From assembly GCF_020379485.1 (NCBI RefSeq), contig NC_063439.1:8224466-8288465 (forward strand): DNA of 64,000 nt, given 5' to 3'. This document shows, piece by piece, positions 51,843 through 62,374 of the stretch. The stretch comes from Brassica napus. Its lineage: Eukaryota > Streptophyta > Magnoliopsida > Brassicales > Brassicaceae. Numbering within the stretch: position 1 is the first letter of the stretch; every line of letters begins with the position of its first letter. The position numbers and the translations under genes are program-made. The notes under the pieces are model-generated. The model searched no databases and was not told where the DNA came from. It saw only the letters and a program-made list of their open reading frames with translations.

Positions 51843-52886
51843 TTACATAGGAAGCTGATCCCCCGACGAATTGATATCAAAATCGAACACAATCCCCTTG
51901 CCTTTATCCAGCTGCTTTGTGAAAACTGGGGCAGACTCCAAATGAAGTACCGTCTTCTGAGCTATTGGATCTCTTTCAGCCTTTGCAACTGATGCTTTTA
52001 CCCTTTCAATCCTCACCAGCTTATCAGCGCCAAAAGCTGTCAACAAATATCTTCTCATTTCATCCAGCACCTCAGATGATATCTTCTTCCTTCATGTTAT
52101 CTTGCAGATGCCCACTTGCTCCTCAGAAAAAAAACACCAAAGAGTGGATCATCCTCAAGAAGAACTTTCTCATCTGATGCTCTGGCCTCCAATATTTTTT
52201 GTCTCCTCACCGCTGATTGTTCCCTTCTTCTTCCCACCAGAATAGGGCAGACCTCTTTGGCATGATTCAGTCTTTGGCATTTGTAACATCTTTTTTGATC
52301 CTTTCGTAATTATAGAAGACAACAGATGATCCATCCTCAGGAAGGTTTACCACTTTTGATTTTCGTAACGGTCTTGACACATCAAATCGAACCTGGACCC
52401 TAATATACGCTTCTCGCTGCAGCTTATCAAGGTCAAAAGCTATAACCTTTATCGCCCCTACTAGCTCTCCCAGGGCTGTGATCGCCTCTTCTGTGTAGTG
52501 GTTGATAGGGATATTTCAGATCTGAACCCAAATTAACATATACTATAAATAATCTGGGGGGGGGGGGGTGCCCCACCCATCGATCTATAACTAAGGTCCA
52601 ATCATTTGAAGTATGAACCCCTTTCTTCAACACATCTAGAAGATCATCCTCATGATCCTTCTTTTGACAAAGGAACACCCCAAACTTTGCATTGTTTCTA
52701 CCAATTTTGGGGCATCTCAAGTATCACCGTTGAAACTTTCTGAAAATCCGGATTTAGAATCCTTCCGATTAGACTCCGGGAGTTTTTTTCGATCGACTTG
52801 AACTGCGGAAGATTAGGCATGTCAAACGGTTCATCTTCTTCCTCAAGCAATAACGCCATCATCGTCTTATCCATCGCATGCGACAT
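51843..52886 (-). pseudogene. LINE ORF1 (DUF4283 plus CCHC knuckle), broken
   Basis: It starts MSHAMDKTMMALLLEEEDEP at 52886, runs into a frame change near 52700, continues through NAKFGVFLCQKKDHEDDLLD, is interrupted by a 13-base C run (minus strand) at 52568-52556, and resumes with a CX2CX4HX4C knuckle near 52290. This is a nucleic-acid-binding ORF1-type protein of plant LINEs, non-functional here. Confidence 0.7.
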
Positions 52887-53183
52887 TTCACTGTCAGATT
52901 ATTGACTATTGTTTCCACACGCTTCTGTAAAGATGAATAAACTTGGATAACTATGAAGATTCACCGAGAAAAGATGAACTTTAGCGGTGCTTAGTGAGAT
53001 TTTACTCGGTGGTCAAACCAAAAACTTTACTTAATTAAGAAATTAATTTTTTTGAGAGAGAAACAAAGTCCAAACGAGAGAGTCATCTCTAAAGTTTTAT
53101 AAATAAAAGCTTTTCTTTTTGTACACGATAAATAAAAACTTATATATTAGTCTTTTCTACTTTTTATGTTTTTTATTAATATA

Positions 53184-53840
53184 CTAGTGTATCTCCCGTG
53201 CTAACGCACTGGGTAAATCTCTTATGTATATAATTTTTTTATAAAGGTATTAAAGACATGATTCGAATTAACAAACTGAAGTTAGATTAAATACTCACAC
53301 AAACTAAAATTACATATAACTAAATAAACAGCACTACAGAATTTTTTATATTAGTTTTATGTCCATCTATAATCTTTCTTAGTATGTTTTCTGAATAAAA
53401 GTGACCAGGAAATTACTTATCATAAGAGTTGCTTGAAAATTCTAACATACCAATTGCATAGCTTATCACGTGAAGCGCGGTTCCTCTACAAAACAAAAAC
53501 AAAAAAAAAGTTAAAACCATAAAACTGAAATAACTAAATGTTGAGACTTAAAAAACTTGGTCGCTTGTTAAATAACTATTAATTATTTGAATTCGTCTAC
53601 ACCACTAACCAATGTAATACATAATAAGCTGGAGATCGTGGATGTAATATATGAGGCGGTTAAAATAATTATTTTCTTTCTTTTGGTTTTACATTCTGAA
53701 ACTGATTTGTTTCAACTGTTTCTTTTTTTTTTGAAACTAACTGTTTTTCTTTTTAGTAATTGGTGTTTTTGAAAAATAAAATATTATCTATGTATCAAAA
53801 TATTATTGGGCAAGTGACTTGTGTTTTAGTATATAAGAGA
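53184..53840 (-). mobile_element. Mini-Helitron D, 657 bp (minus strand)
   Basis: The minus-strand 5' end is TCTCTTATATACTAAAACAC at 53840, preceded by A. The 3' end has hairpin halves CCCAGTGC and GCACGGG around a short loop, then AGATACACTAG ending at 53184 with T outside. No coding capacity. Confidence 0.75.
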
Positions 53841-54083
53841 TTTTTGAGAAACTCCACTTAGATTCCCCACAAGAGAGCTCGGCAAAAAACTACCTTTTAA
53901 GTTGGAGAATTAATTTAGAGTTTAGATAAAACTATGTAAAGTACACAAATAATTCCAGTACACTAATTAAAGTAAGTTGTAAATGATTATGTGTACCATA
54001 GCCTGTACTTTTTACTGTATGGAGAAAGTGAAGACAAAACAAAGAAGTTGAGCACAGCAGGCGAACCAGATAAAATGGGCTAA

Positions 54084-54278
54084 GAGCATCTATATTGGTG
54101 GGATGAGGAGAGAGGAGAGAAAGTCCCTTGTTCTGCTTTTTTTTTTTTTTTTTTTTTTTTTTGGTCATAGAAGAGTAAGGGACAGCCCTTAATTAAGGGC
54201 TTTTCCCTTCTCTTTCTTCCTCGGTTTCCACCCTCTTCCCCTAAGGGATGCCTTAAGGGCCTTCCAATAAAGATGCTC
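54084..54278. mobile_element. PIF/Harbinger-type MITE
   Basis: Left end GAGCATCTATATTGG; complement of the right end GAGCATCTTTATTGG. TAA flanks at 54081-54083 and 54279-54281. A T run of about 28 bases lies inside. 195 bp. Confidence 0.85.
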
Positions 54279-54599
54279 TAATAGTCTTTCCTTCACATGG
54301 CCCTTGTCGGAATGCAGTATTTCTAAATTTGCAAACTATATTTATCGTTATTTCCTTTTATTTTATTTTTTTCGAACAACTTCGTTTTCATATCTTGAAA
54401 AACTTTAACTTTTTCTGGAAAACTGTGGTTATATTTTTTAATATATTGCATTATTTGGTGTTAAATATATATACATATATATTACATTATTTATTGTACT
54501 AAGTTCATATCCATTTTGGTACATTGGTAAAATAATTATGAAGATGAGTTAGGGTGATAGCAAAATAATATTAAAATCAAAAGCCCTTGAAATAATCTG

Positions 54600-54765
54600 A
54601 TTCAAAATGTTAATTTGATCTTATTTACATTTACAATCTTTGAACTCGGATTCGAACCCGGGATGACTTGGTGGAACGACTCACCCACCTGCTAACCGCC
54701 ATCTCCTCTGTCTCGACTCAGTGAGTAACCCGCCACCAGATTAAAACCCCAGGCCCCAATATAAT
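54600..54765 (-). mobile_element. tRNA-derived SINE head
   Basis: On the minus strand, GATGGCGGTTAGCAGG (A-box-like, about 54687-54702) and GGTTCGAATCC (54648-54658, a perfect B box) are spaced as in tRNA promoters. No tRNA cloverleaf with an anticodon stem could be drawn, so this is a SINE rather than a tRNA gene. Ends and target duplication were not defined. Confidence 0.55.
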
Positions 54766-54937
54766 TAAATATTTTTTTTAAAAAAAGTTAAACCGAAATT
54801 AGCACCACCCGACTCGGTGGTAACCCGGCCGTCTCAACTCAATGACGATTTATTCGAAAATTCGTCTTCTTCCTTCGCATGGCGATCAAACTCGTTCCGA
54901 GTCAAACCGGGTCATAAATCGTACGGACCGAGACTCT

Positions 54938-55393
54938 TCACCAGACGGCTTTCTCGACGACGCCGTGAAGCAACGGCCGAGATTCGATCAACAGATCTAG
55001 CTTGCTTTTGATTCCTCCGTGGCATTTCTGGATATCTTCAGGACAAGTAAACCGGCTCGACCGGGAAGAATCAGACCGAGAAATGAACCGGACCGCTTCC
55101 TCGAAAACCGACTCTTCACAAGGGATAACCAACGGCCCCTGGTTCACGAAACCGTACTCTTCCTCAGCTTGGACAAGGAGATTGCTCAAGATCGGATGGT
55201 TCAGGTACGACGCGCGCACCACGAATCTCCTGCACTCGCTACCTACACAAACTGCCACGTGTCCAGATGGAACATCGGACGGCACACAACGGCTGGCTGA
55301 AGATAACCGAGCTTTGTTGCGCCATCGCCGGAGCATTTGCCTGAGCCTCACAATATGGCGGATCTTGCTGCATTTTCCAACACTTCCGGCCAT
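54938..55393 (-). CDS. SAUR-like auxin-responsive protein
   Basis: Intronless 151-aa gene on the minus strand. A basic N-terminus (KIRHIVRLRQMLRRWRNKAR) is followed by the SAUR core: DVPSGHVAVCVGSECRRFVV, then YLNHPILSNLLVQAEEEYGF and GPLVIPCEESVFEEAVRFIS. The C-terminal extension after residue 110 is typical of the longer SAUR subgroup. SAURs are small, rapidly auxin-induced proteins; many members promote cell expansion by inhibiting PP2C-D phosphatases at the plasma membrane, and whether this subgroup does so is not shown here. The closest remembered homolog is Arabidopsis SAUR53 (At1g19840), consistent with the FPP4 neighbour. A TATA-like TATTTAAA lies about 104 bp upstream of the ATG. The reading frame is complete. 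Confidence 0.92.
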   Translation of the reverse strand: MAGSVGKCSKIRHIVRLRQMLRRWRNKARLSSASRCVPSDVPSGHVAVCVGSECRRFVVRASYLNHPILSNLLVQAEEEYGFVNQGPLVIPCEESVFEEAVRFISRSDSSRSSRFTCPEDIQKCHGGIKSKLDLLIESRPLLHGVVEKAVW

Positions 55394-55496
55394 TGTTTTC
55401 TTTCTTTTTTCGGGAGCTGATATGTTTTTCCTTTTTCACGAGAAAGTGAGAGAAAATGTCAGGTGGGAGGGATTTGAGCGTTTGGGAGAGAGGATG

Positions 55497-55504
55497 TTTA
55501 AATA
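55497..55504 (-). promoter_or_regulatory. TATA-like box of the SAUR gene
   Basis: TATTTAAA on the minus strand, 104 bp upstream of the SAUR ATG, inside a CT-rich leader. Confidence 0.5.
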
Positions 55505-56745
55505 GTGAAGGGAATACAACATTGCCATTGAGGTTTCGAGGTAATTACGAAATTGTTTTCTGTCTTTTCGAGTTAGTGATACAAATTTTGATTATGGTTT
55601 TATTATACTTATCTTTTTTTTTAATTATTATGGTTCGTATTAAAAGTCTTTGTTACTAATGAACCGATTATGGAAATAATTATTTGGCCCTCAGGTTATA
55701 CACAAGATAAGATTCGTATTTTGATGTAACTATCACTTTATTGACTATACGTACCCACATTTTAGAATTCTAAAACACTAAAACTGATAAGACGTTTTAA
55801 TTTGTTGGCAGAAAACAAAAGGCATTAAATTTGTTGACAAAACAAAAAGGCCCATTTTGCTCAATATACATAGGGAGATTCTAAATTGCAGAAGTGAGCT
55901 TTATTTTTAATAATTGGCGAACTTGTACCTCGACGGCGGTGGAATGACTGATTTGCCCTCATGGCAGAAAAGCTTATCTAGTAGCCAAAAAACCTGCAAC
56001 CGGTTATAGTTTTAGTTGAATTATTTAGTTTACATTTTGAGATGGTCATACGTGTTTGGGTTGTATATAACACCACATGTTAAATAGGTTTCGTTTCCAA
56101 TATAATCAACATGTGTAGTTATAATAATGACATCCTATTTATAAAGGAGAAGGCCACTCTCCACGTTTTCCATTGCATAAAACTCAGAAAGTGAAGAATA
56201 TGAAACTCAGAGAAATGCAGCCTCGTAAGATTTCTTTATACAATCAAAGTTGTAAAAGTCACCCATATCCCGGTACTTCCAAATCTCTTCGCAGCAATCC
56301 ATGGAGATCCAAATGGTTAAATGTGAAAGGGAGTGATTATGATTAAATGAGAGTCAGACTTTCTCATTAACATTACAACATTCGGAGGTACTTTAGTTTT
56401 GTATACCACATATTCGTCATTAATTAATATTGGAGGGTTACTATTTCTCAATACTGATTTGAATGATGGATGATAAACAGAATTCAGATTGGATAAGTAG
56501 ATCCGTAAACGACAGCGTTGAGAGATAGGTTAATAATGTTTGCTAGATATTTTTTGTGAAACAAGTGACTGTCGTTGTTTTGTGTACTATTCATTCGATT
56601 GTGAAATGTTAAAATTCTTTGGGTACTCATCAAATCGGTGTCTAAAATCCAAAATAAAATATAGTTTAATTAAAGGAGGGGGAGGAGCCACGTTTCCATA
56701 ATAAGTAGCATACGTTTAAGTTGGGTTCCCCCTCGCAAACTGCAC
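55505..56745. other. Intergenic DNA, probably holding the left end of the VANDAL-like element
   Basis: No gene. The left end of the transposon encoding the two genes downstream should lie here. VANDAL-type elements often lack clear terminal inverted repeats and the right end is outside the window, so I cannot place it. Confidence 0.35.
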
Positions 56746-56753
56746 TATAAATA
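56746..56753 (+). promoter_or_regulatory. TATA box of the transposase gene
   Basis: TATAAATA followed by a 5'-UTR exon (about 56780-56864), a GT donor at 56865 (ATAG/GTGAGT) and a 145-bp intron whose acceptor CTACAG touches the ATG at 57010. Confidence 0.55.
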
Positions 56754-57009
56754 AGGATTAAAGGTGCGATAGATAAGACACAACATCTTTTCCAGAAATC
56801 TGAAGTTCGCGTTGAAATATAGGAATCAATTGTGAGGGCTGTAAAAGAGAGCTACCAAATATAGGTGAGTTCTACACTTTACTCATTTACTGCAAAAGTT
56901 TTAAATGAGCATGGCGTGGGAGTATCATAAATATTTAAGATAACATAGGACAATTAATTAAGTTTCATAATTTCTCTATTAATTATCATCGTCGTTACCT
57001 TGTCTACAG

Positions 57010-60000
57010 ATGGGTCAGCTTGTACGAATTAGTATTGGGGAGTGGAGTAAAAGTGCAGCCGGGTGTTGGCAATTCGAGGGAGATCCTTCTGCAGTGGACA
57101 AGTATATCGTTGCACGCAGCAACGAAAATATCAACTCCTTTACGTCTCTCATACGCGAAGAGCTGGTAATTGGACCTGAATGCCCCATTGGTTTGACATA
57201 TCAACTGCCGCAGCGGATGTTGCATGGAATTCAATCAACTAAGCAACCATCAAACATAGTAACTTCTGACGACGTTGCCTTCGTGATGAGTGTGCAAGAA
57301 TGGACAAACGGAGTCCAACTTTGTATCACAATCGGGGCTCGGAACGTGGCTAAATACCAGTTCCTCTGTAGAACTCCTTTCAATATCGGTGACTTTAGAT
57401 TTTTGGATGGAAGTGTAACGGAGGAGGATCATTTTGCATCACTACGAGGTAATCAGTGTGTAATATGCAACCTTTTATACAACTTTTAATGTTTGGAAGA
57501 CAATACATAAAGCTAATCAATGAATGTAATTGATTTTCTGCAGGCCTCGTGGGCGAAGACATAATACGCTGTAGTGATACATTAATGACGCAACTATTCA
57601 GCGACGAAAATTTGATCTTAATATACCGGTTGTCGTATGAGATTGAAAAGGCCAGAGGTTTTCCCTTATGCGAAACAAATGGTATAGGACTCCAGTCTCG
57701 CTTATTACCGTGTAAATGAGAACATGTTAAACTTGTTAAATGTCGTCTCTAATCCTAGTATACTTTCAATTTCGCTGTAGTACATGTTCTAATAAGAAAA
57801 CAAACATGAATTTTTTGGGGGAATCACACGTAAAGTAACACGTCAATTGTATCTCAAAAGATAGACATTCAAGTTTGGTAGTAGTAATACGGTAGCGGTC
57901 TTAATACAAAGGGGGATATTAGGAATACAACCCATATGGGACATGTTTGAGAAAAGAAGTGGTAGACAGATTTATGATTGCATGTCTGATATTAAAACCG
58001 TGTATTACTTATAATACGTTTATTTTGAAAAATATCCGGATATTACCACATACGGTTACTATTAAAATTAACCAGATAAAGTGACAAAAACATTATTAAG
58101 TTTCATTTAATTATGATGCAGGGGATGAAGAAATACCTGATAATGCAGAAGATGTATCTCGATACTTCAGTCCCGTGTCGGCAGGAGTGGAGATTGATCC
58201 GACTGATTTGGAATTTGAAGAGAATGGTGATTATATTCATGGGGGAGGCCTTTCGCGCTCGGTTAATCGACCGGAATCCGAAAATACTGGAAGCACAGAG
58301 CTCAGTATGAATGGACAACAAACCGGAATGATGAACGAAAATGTTGTGGAGATGGATCAATCATCAACAGGTTCAACCGCGTATATAAACCTTGGTGAAA
58401 ACAGTGACGTAGGTGAGGATATATATACCACTTATATAACTTGAAAAGTAAAGTAGGCTTTGTTAACAGAAATGGTAACGTAAATATAGGCACAAAAGAA
58501 GCGGAGGATGTGTCCAAAGAGAAGGGTAATAGAATGACGGACGAAGTTGATGGAGGGGAAAACAGATATATACATGTCAACGATGATTCAGATAACCATC
58601 ATGGGGCCACACCTATGCGAATTGAACGCGTGGTGATAAACGACTCATCGTCCGACCTACCAGGGAACCAAGGTGCGTGTGAGAAGTTATAAAGCTAATT
58701 AAATAGGGACGACAATATTATCAGTTCAGTTATAGTAATCTAGAAAATAATGGCCGGTTATTTTTAATGATAACAGGTCCCACCGAAGTAATTAACAATC
58801 CGGATGTTGTATGTGTTGGGATGATATTCAAATGTAGAGAAGATTTCAAACAGCATATGGCGATTTATGCAATTCGCAACAAATTCCGATTTCGAAATAC
58901 CCGTTCTGCCCCGGGTGCGATGGTTCTCAGATGCTTCAGCCAAACCTGCATTTGGAGAGTCTATGCTGCCATCCTAAAAAACACTCAACTGTATGAGGTG
59001 AAGACTGTGAATCTAGCTCATTCTTGCAGTGTAGACGATCGTGCAGGGTATCAATCACAAGCAACACACACTGTAATCGGTGGGATAATGAGGGCTAAAT
59101 TTGCGGGTAGAGGGGGAGGCCCTCGTCCTAATGAAATTAGGGAAGCCATGCAGGGAGATCACAATGTCCACATTTCCTATTGGAAAGCCTGGAGGTCCAG
59201 AGAGGTTGCTTTAGACTACGCTAAAGGGTCATTTGGTGCTTCATACAATCTCCTACCCAATTACCTAGAAAAGCTAGTTCACGCTAATCCGGGAAGCCTT
59301 GCAGAGATACAGACGGAGTTTACGGAAGGGATAGGGCATAGGTTCAAGTATATGTTCCTTGCTTTGTCTGCCAGCATTGCAGGTTACAGATTCATGAGGA
59401 AGGTTATAATAGTTGATGGTACACATCTTCGAGGTAAGTATGCTGGTTGTTTACTCACTGCCTCAGCCCAAGATGGAAATTATCAAGTGTTTCCATTGGC
59501 GGTCGCGGTTGTCGATGGCGAAAATGACAAAGCATGGGAGTGGTTTTTTAACAAACTATCACAATTCATACCAAACAACGACGATATTGTTTTTGTCTCT
59601 GATCGCCATCCATCTATTTACCACGGCATTGCTAAGGTAGATCGGATATCAATTGATAACAGAATAGAGTAATGTAATATACTTTTCTAAGATAACGTTA
59701 ATCTTGCTCGTACTTTGTACGTTTAAGGTAAAGTTTAGATGTAAAATAAAGACCCTGGATTTAATTTCATGCAGGTGTATCCTATGGCTAGGCATTGCGC
59801 ATGCATACTCCACCTAAAGAGAAATATTAGAACGTATTTCAAAGATAAGCACTTGGGGTATTTGGTGGGGAAAGCAGCAAGGGCGTTCCGACGATCGGAG
59901 TTTTACAGTACATTCAACGAGATTAAAAAAGTCAATGTTTCATGTGCAGAGTACTTAACTGGGATAGGAGTCCAACATTGGGCAAGATCTCTGTTTGAAG

Positions 60001-60787
60001 GCAACCGCTACAACATTATGACGAGTAATGTTGCAGAGACTTGGAACTCGGTATTACGGGATGCTAGAGAATACCCAATACTTTCACTTATCGAATACAT
60101 AAGAGGGAAGCTTATGTCATGGTTTGCTGCAAGAAGACAACTACTGAGGGAAGGTGATAAGATAGTGACTCCACATGTGGATGATATTGTGGCAGCAAAC
60201 TTCGAACGGAGTGGGGGACTTTGGGTAACGCTCATTGGGGAAGAAGAATATGAGGTTCGGGACAAGGACGGAAACACATGTCATGTTAATTTAACAGACA
60301 AGACCTGTACGTGCTTTGAATTTCAAGCCCTACTCATTCCCTGCATCCACGCGATAGCTGCGGCAACAAGGTACAAAATCAGGGTGGACACACTGGTCGG
60401 AGAGTGTTATAGTTTGAACACATATAGAGCATCGTACGCGGAAAAAATTAATCCAGTTGTTGGTTACGAGGACATTGAAATTTTATCAAGTGACGGATCT
60501 GAAGGGCAGGTGTCACTAAACCCGCCGGCTAGTAGGAGACCACCAGGGAGGCCGAGGAAAAACCGGCTTTTATCAAGAGGAGAATTTGAGGTACTTCATA
60601 CACTTTAAGTTGTAATATAACTTGTGTGGAATTTAGTTGTTTCCCGTGTAAATTATACATCATAAGAACATTTAGTTCATAATTTAAAGTATGTTGATTG
60701 CAGATGCAAGGAAAGAAAAAGCGAACTATGTGCAGTAGATGCAAGTGCGCTGGCCACAACCGCGCGACTTGCAAAATGGCAATATGA
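57010..60787 (+). CDS. VANDAL/MuDR-type MULE transposase
   Basis: Seven coding exons: 57010-57448, 57544-57681, 58122-58394 (or 58412), 58457-58672, 58777-59636, 59775-60590 and 60704-60787. The frame holds across all junctions, giving about 941 or 947 aa. Order: an N-terminal domain (MGQLVRISIGEWSKS...), an acidic linker, a MuDR-type DNA-binding region (VVCVGMIFKCREDFKQHMAI) with C...C...H residues, and a DDE core with Asp in IIVDGTHLRGKYAG, Asp in FVSDRHPSI and Glu in NVAETWNS. A SWIM finger (CTCFEFQALLIPCIHA) and a CCHC knuckle (CSRCKCAGHNRATC) follow. It would cut and paste its own element in the nucleus. The only oddity is the intron after exon 3 (44 or 62 bp). The intact frame makes it possibly autonomous. 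The VANDAL label is inferred from overall organisation. Confidence 0.85.
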
Positions 60788-62374
60788 TGTGGCTTAACGC
60801 GTTGTTAACGGAAGTTGTCTACTCGGATGATGAAGGTGTATGGAAGAAGTCGTGGTCTGTATAACTGTAATAAATGCCGCAGTAGTGGCAATGTATTATA
60901 TAAAAAAGTTTGGGGATGAGGCAGGTTTATGTAGTATCCCGAGTTTATACAATAAATAATGACAACTTCCTTTTGTTTGGTGACATTATCTGTAAAATAA
61001 GCATATGTTAAGCAGCATATAAAGGGAGAATGAAGTTTTATTTCTCTCTATCACTCCTGTTGTTTTCAAAGGCATACTTTAAGCGGGTAAATAGTGATTT
61101 CCAAAAACTAACAATTAACCGGCGAGAAAGCTAGATAGCAGGATAAAAATTAGAATAACAGGCCACAGAACCTATAACCGGATGTTTAAGCGTTTATGGA
61201 AACAGCGAACATGTCCAATACTTGCAAATGTCCTGAAACTGATATTCCTATATTATAAATGGAAACAAATACCCCGAAAAACGTTAGTAACTGGCACCAA
61301 ATTTGCGACTCCGGATAGAATGTTATAAATCCTTGAAAGAGTTTGTAGGTATAGCTTACGACAGAAATAATGTATGGGGACATAGATAATAGACGATGCA
61401 CTAATGATAATTGAGAACAAATATTTACAGTTTTCGTATTACTTTGGGCTTGAAGTTAGCAAACATTAAATAATGTCAAATACAATGCAGAGTTGTCTAT
61501 AAATCTCCATAAATATAGATATAGCCGGGGACGTATTTCGTTTTCCATATAATTTTTTAGTATCCGGATATGTTAGACAGCATAATTTATACGGTCGTTT
61601 TTTTTTATGCAAAATACTAGGGTTCCAAACCGAATCCTGAAGACAATGCATTTAGTACAACGTTGAAAAAGCTTTTGTGATTTTTCTAAATTAACTTCTA
61701 CAATGATGAAAGTTAGCGTATCAAGAAAATAACAACACACAAATCCATGCAATTAAATTGAGAAACTGCAATAGTGGAGCTGATGTAGTTTCGACAATTT
61801 GACCCAAGTTACAAACCAGGTTAGTGTTATGACACGTAGACTTAATGGCTAACTGTTGAAGATATTTTGTTTTCTTAGCTTAGTAAAGAAGATTTTGAGT
61901 TCGTAAACCGTGATGATAATGACTCTATAAATAATGAATGGAATTACAGAGATGTGTTGTCATGTCAGAAAAGTAAGTCATGATGATACCCTACCCCTAG
62001 ATAGACTGCGGACATTAAATGCAGAGATATGGGTTAGATTTTCATATTTAACCGACAAGTGTAGGTTAAGTCCGGTTTTTAGAGTGTGTATTTTGCTATA
62101 TATAGGTAGTCCCACAATCTTTAGTTACCTCAACTAAGTAGTCTAAAAACACCGGATTGTAGCCCAGCAATCTGAAAATAACTACAGCTCACTGGAAGTG
62201 CTTTAACTCTTTAAGATCCAGAAACTGTAAGTGATATATAGTTTAAGAGATCGTTATCTTCTATCTCACCATATTGTTATTTCCTTCAACCTCTGATTCA
62301 CCCTTACTTTATAATATGTATTCTTAGAATTGAAATGATACTATATTCATCATCGTCGTTATCACAATCTGCAG
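60788..62374. other. Spacer between the two transposon genes, with gene 2 promoter and leader
   Basis: 1.6 kb without a gene. CCGGAT occurs four times (61178, 61311, 61564, 62152). Near the right end are a TATA-like TATATATA (62097-62104), a probable 5'-UTR exon and a 148-bp intron (62227-62374) ending in CTGCAG at the gene 2 ATG. Confidence 0.5.

Larger units (their letters stand above)
47071..53079 (-). mobile_element. Decayed LINE (L1-type non-LTR retrotransposon), about 6 kb
   Basis: Minus-strand element with LINE layout. The first ORF (from ATG at 52886) has a DUF4283-type region (MPNLPQFKSIEKNSRSLIGR), then a CCHC knuckle CYKCQRLNHAKEVC near 52290. The second ORF, in pieces, contains endonuclease-like sequence (about 50970-50650), reverse transcriptase (TYMSKAYDRVEWDYL near 49480; LLLADDCLFTC near 49170) and a zf-RVT-like tail (about 47950-47850). 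Many frameshifts and stops make it inactive. A T run near 47066-47074 is the poly(A) tail. Flanks GAGTATCTCCAAAGTTTT (47053-47070) and GAGTCATCTCTAAAGTTTT (53080-53098) look like a worn target duplication. Several C/G homopolymers (11-19 bp) interrupt it. Confidence 0.85.

Noticed and set aside
54640..54705. tRNA gene
   Set aside because: A and B boxes are present, but no acceptor, anticodon or D stems can be drawn; a SINE head fits better.
55002..55505. Plus-strand frame of 167 aa
   Set aside because: It lies antisense to the SAUR gene, whose frame has a clear family match.
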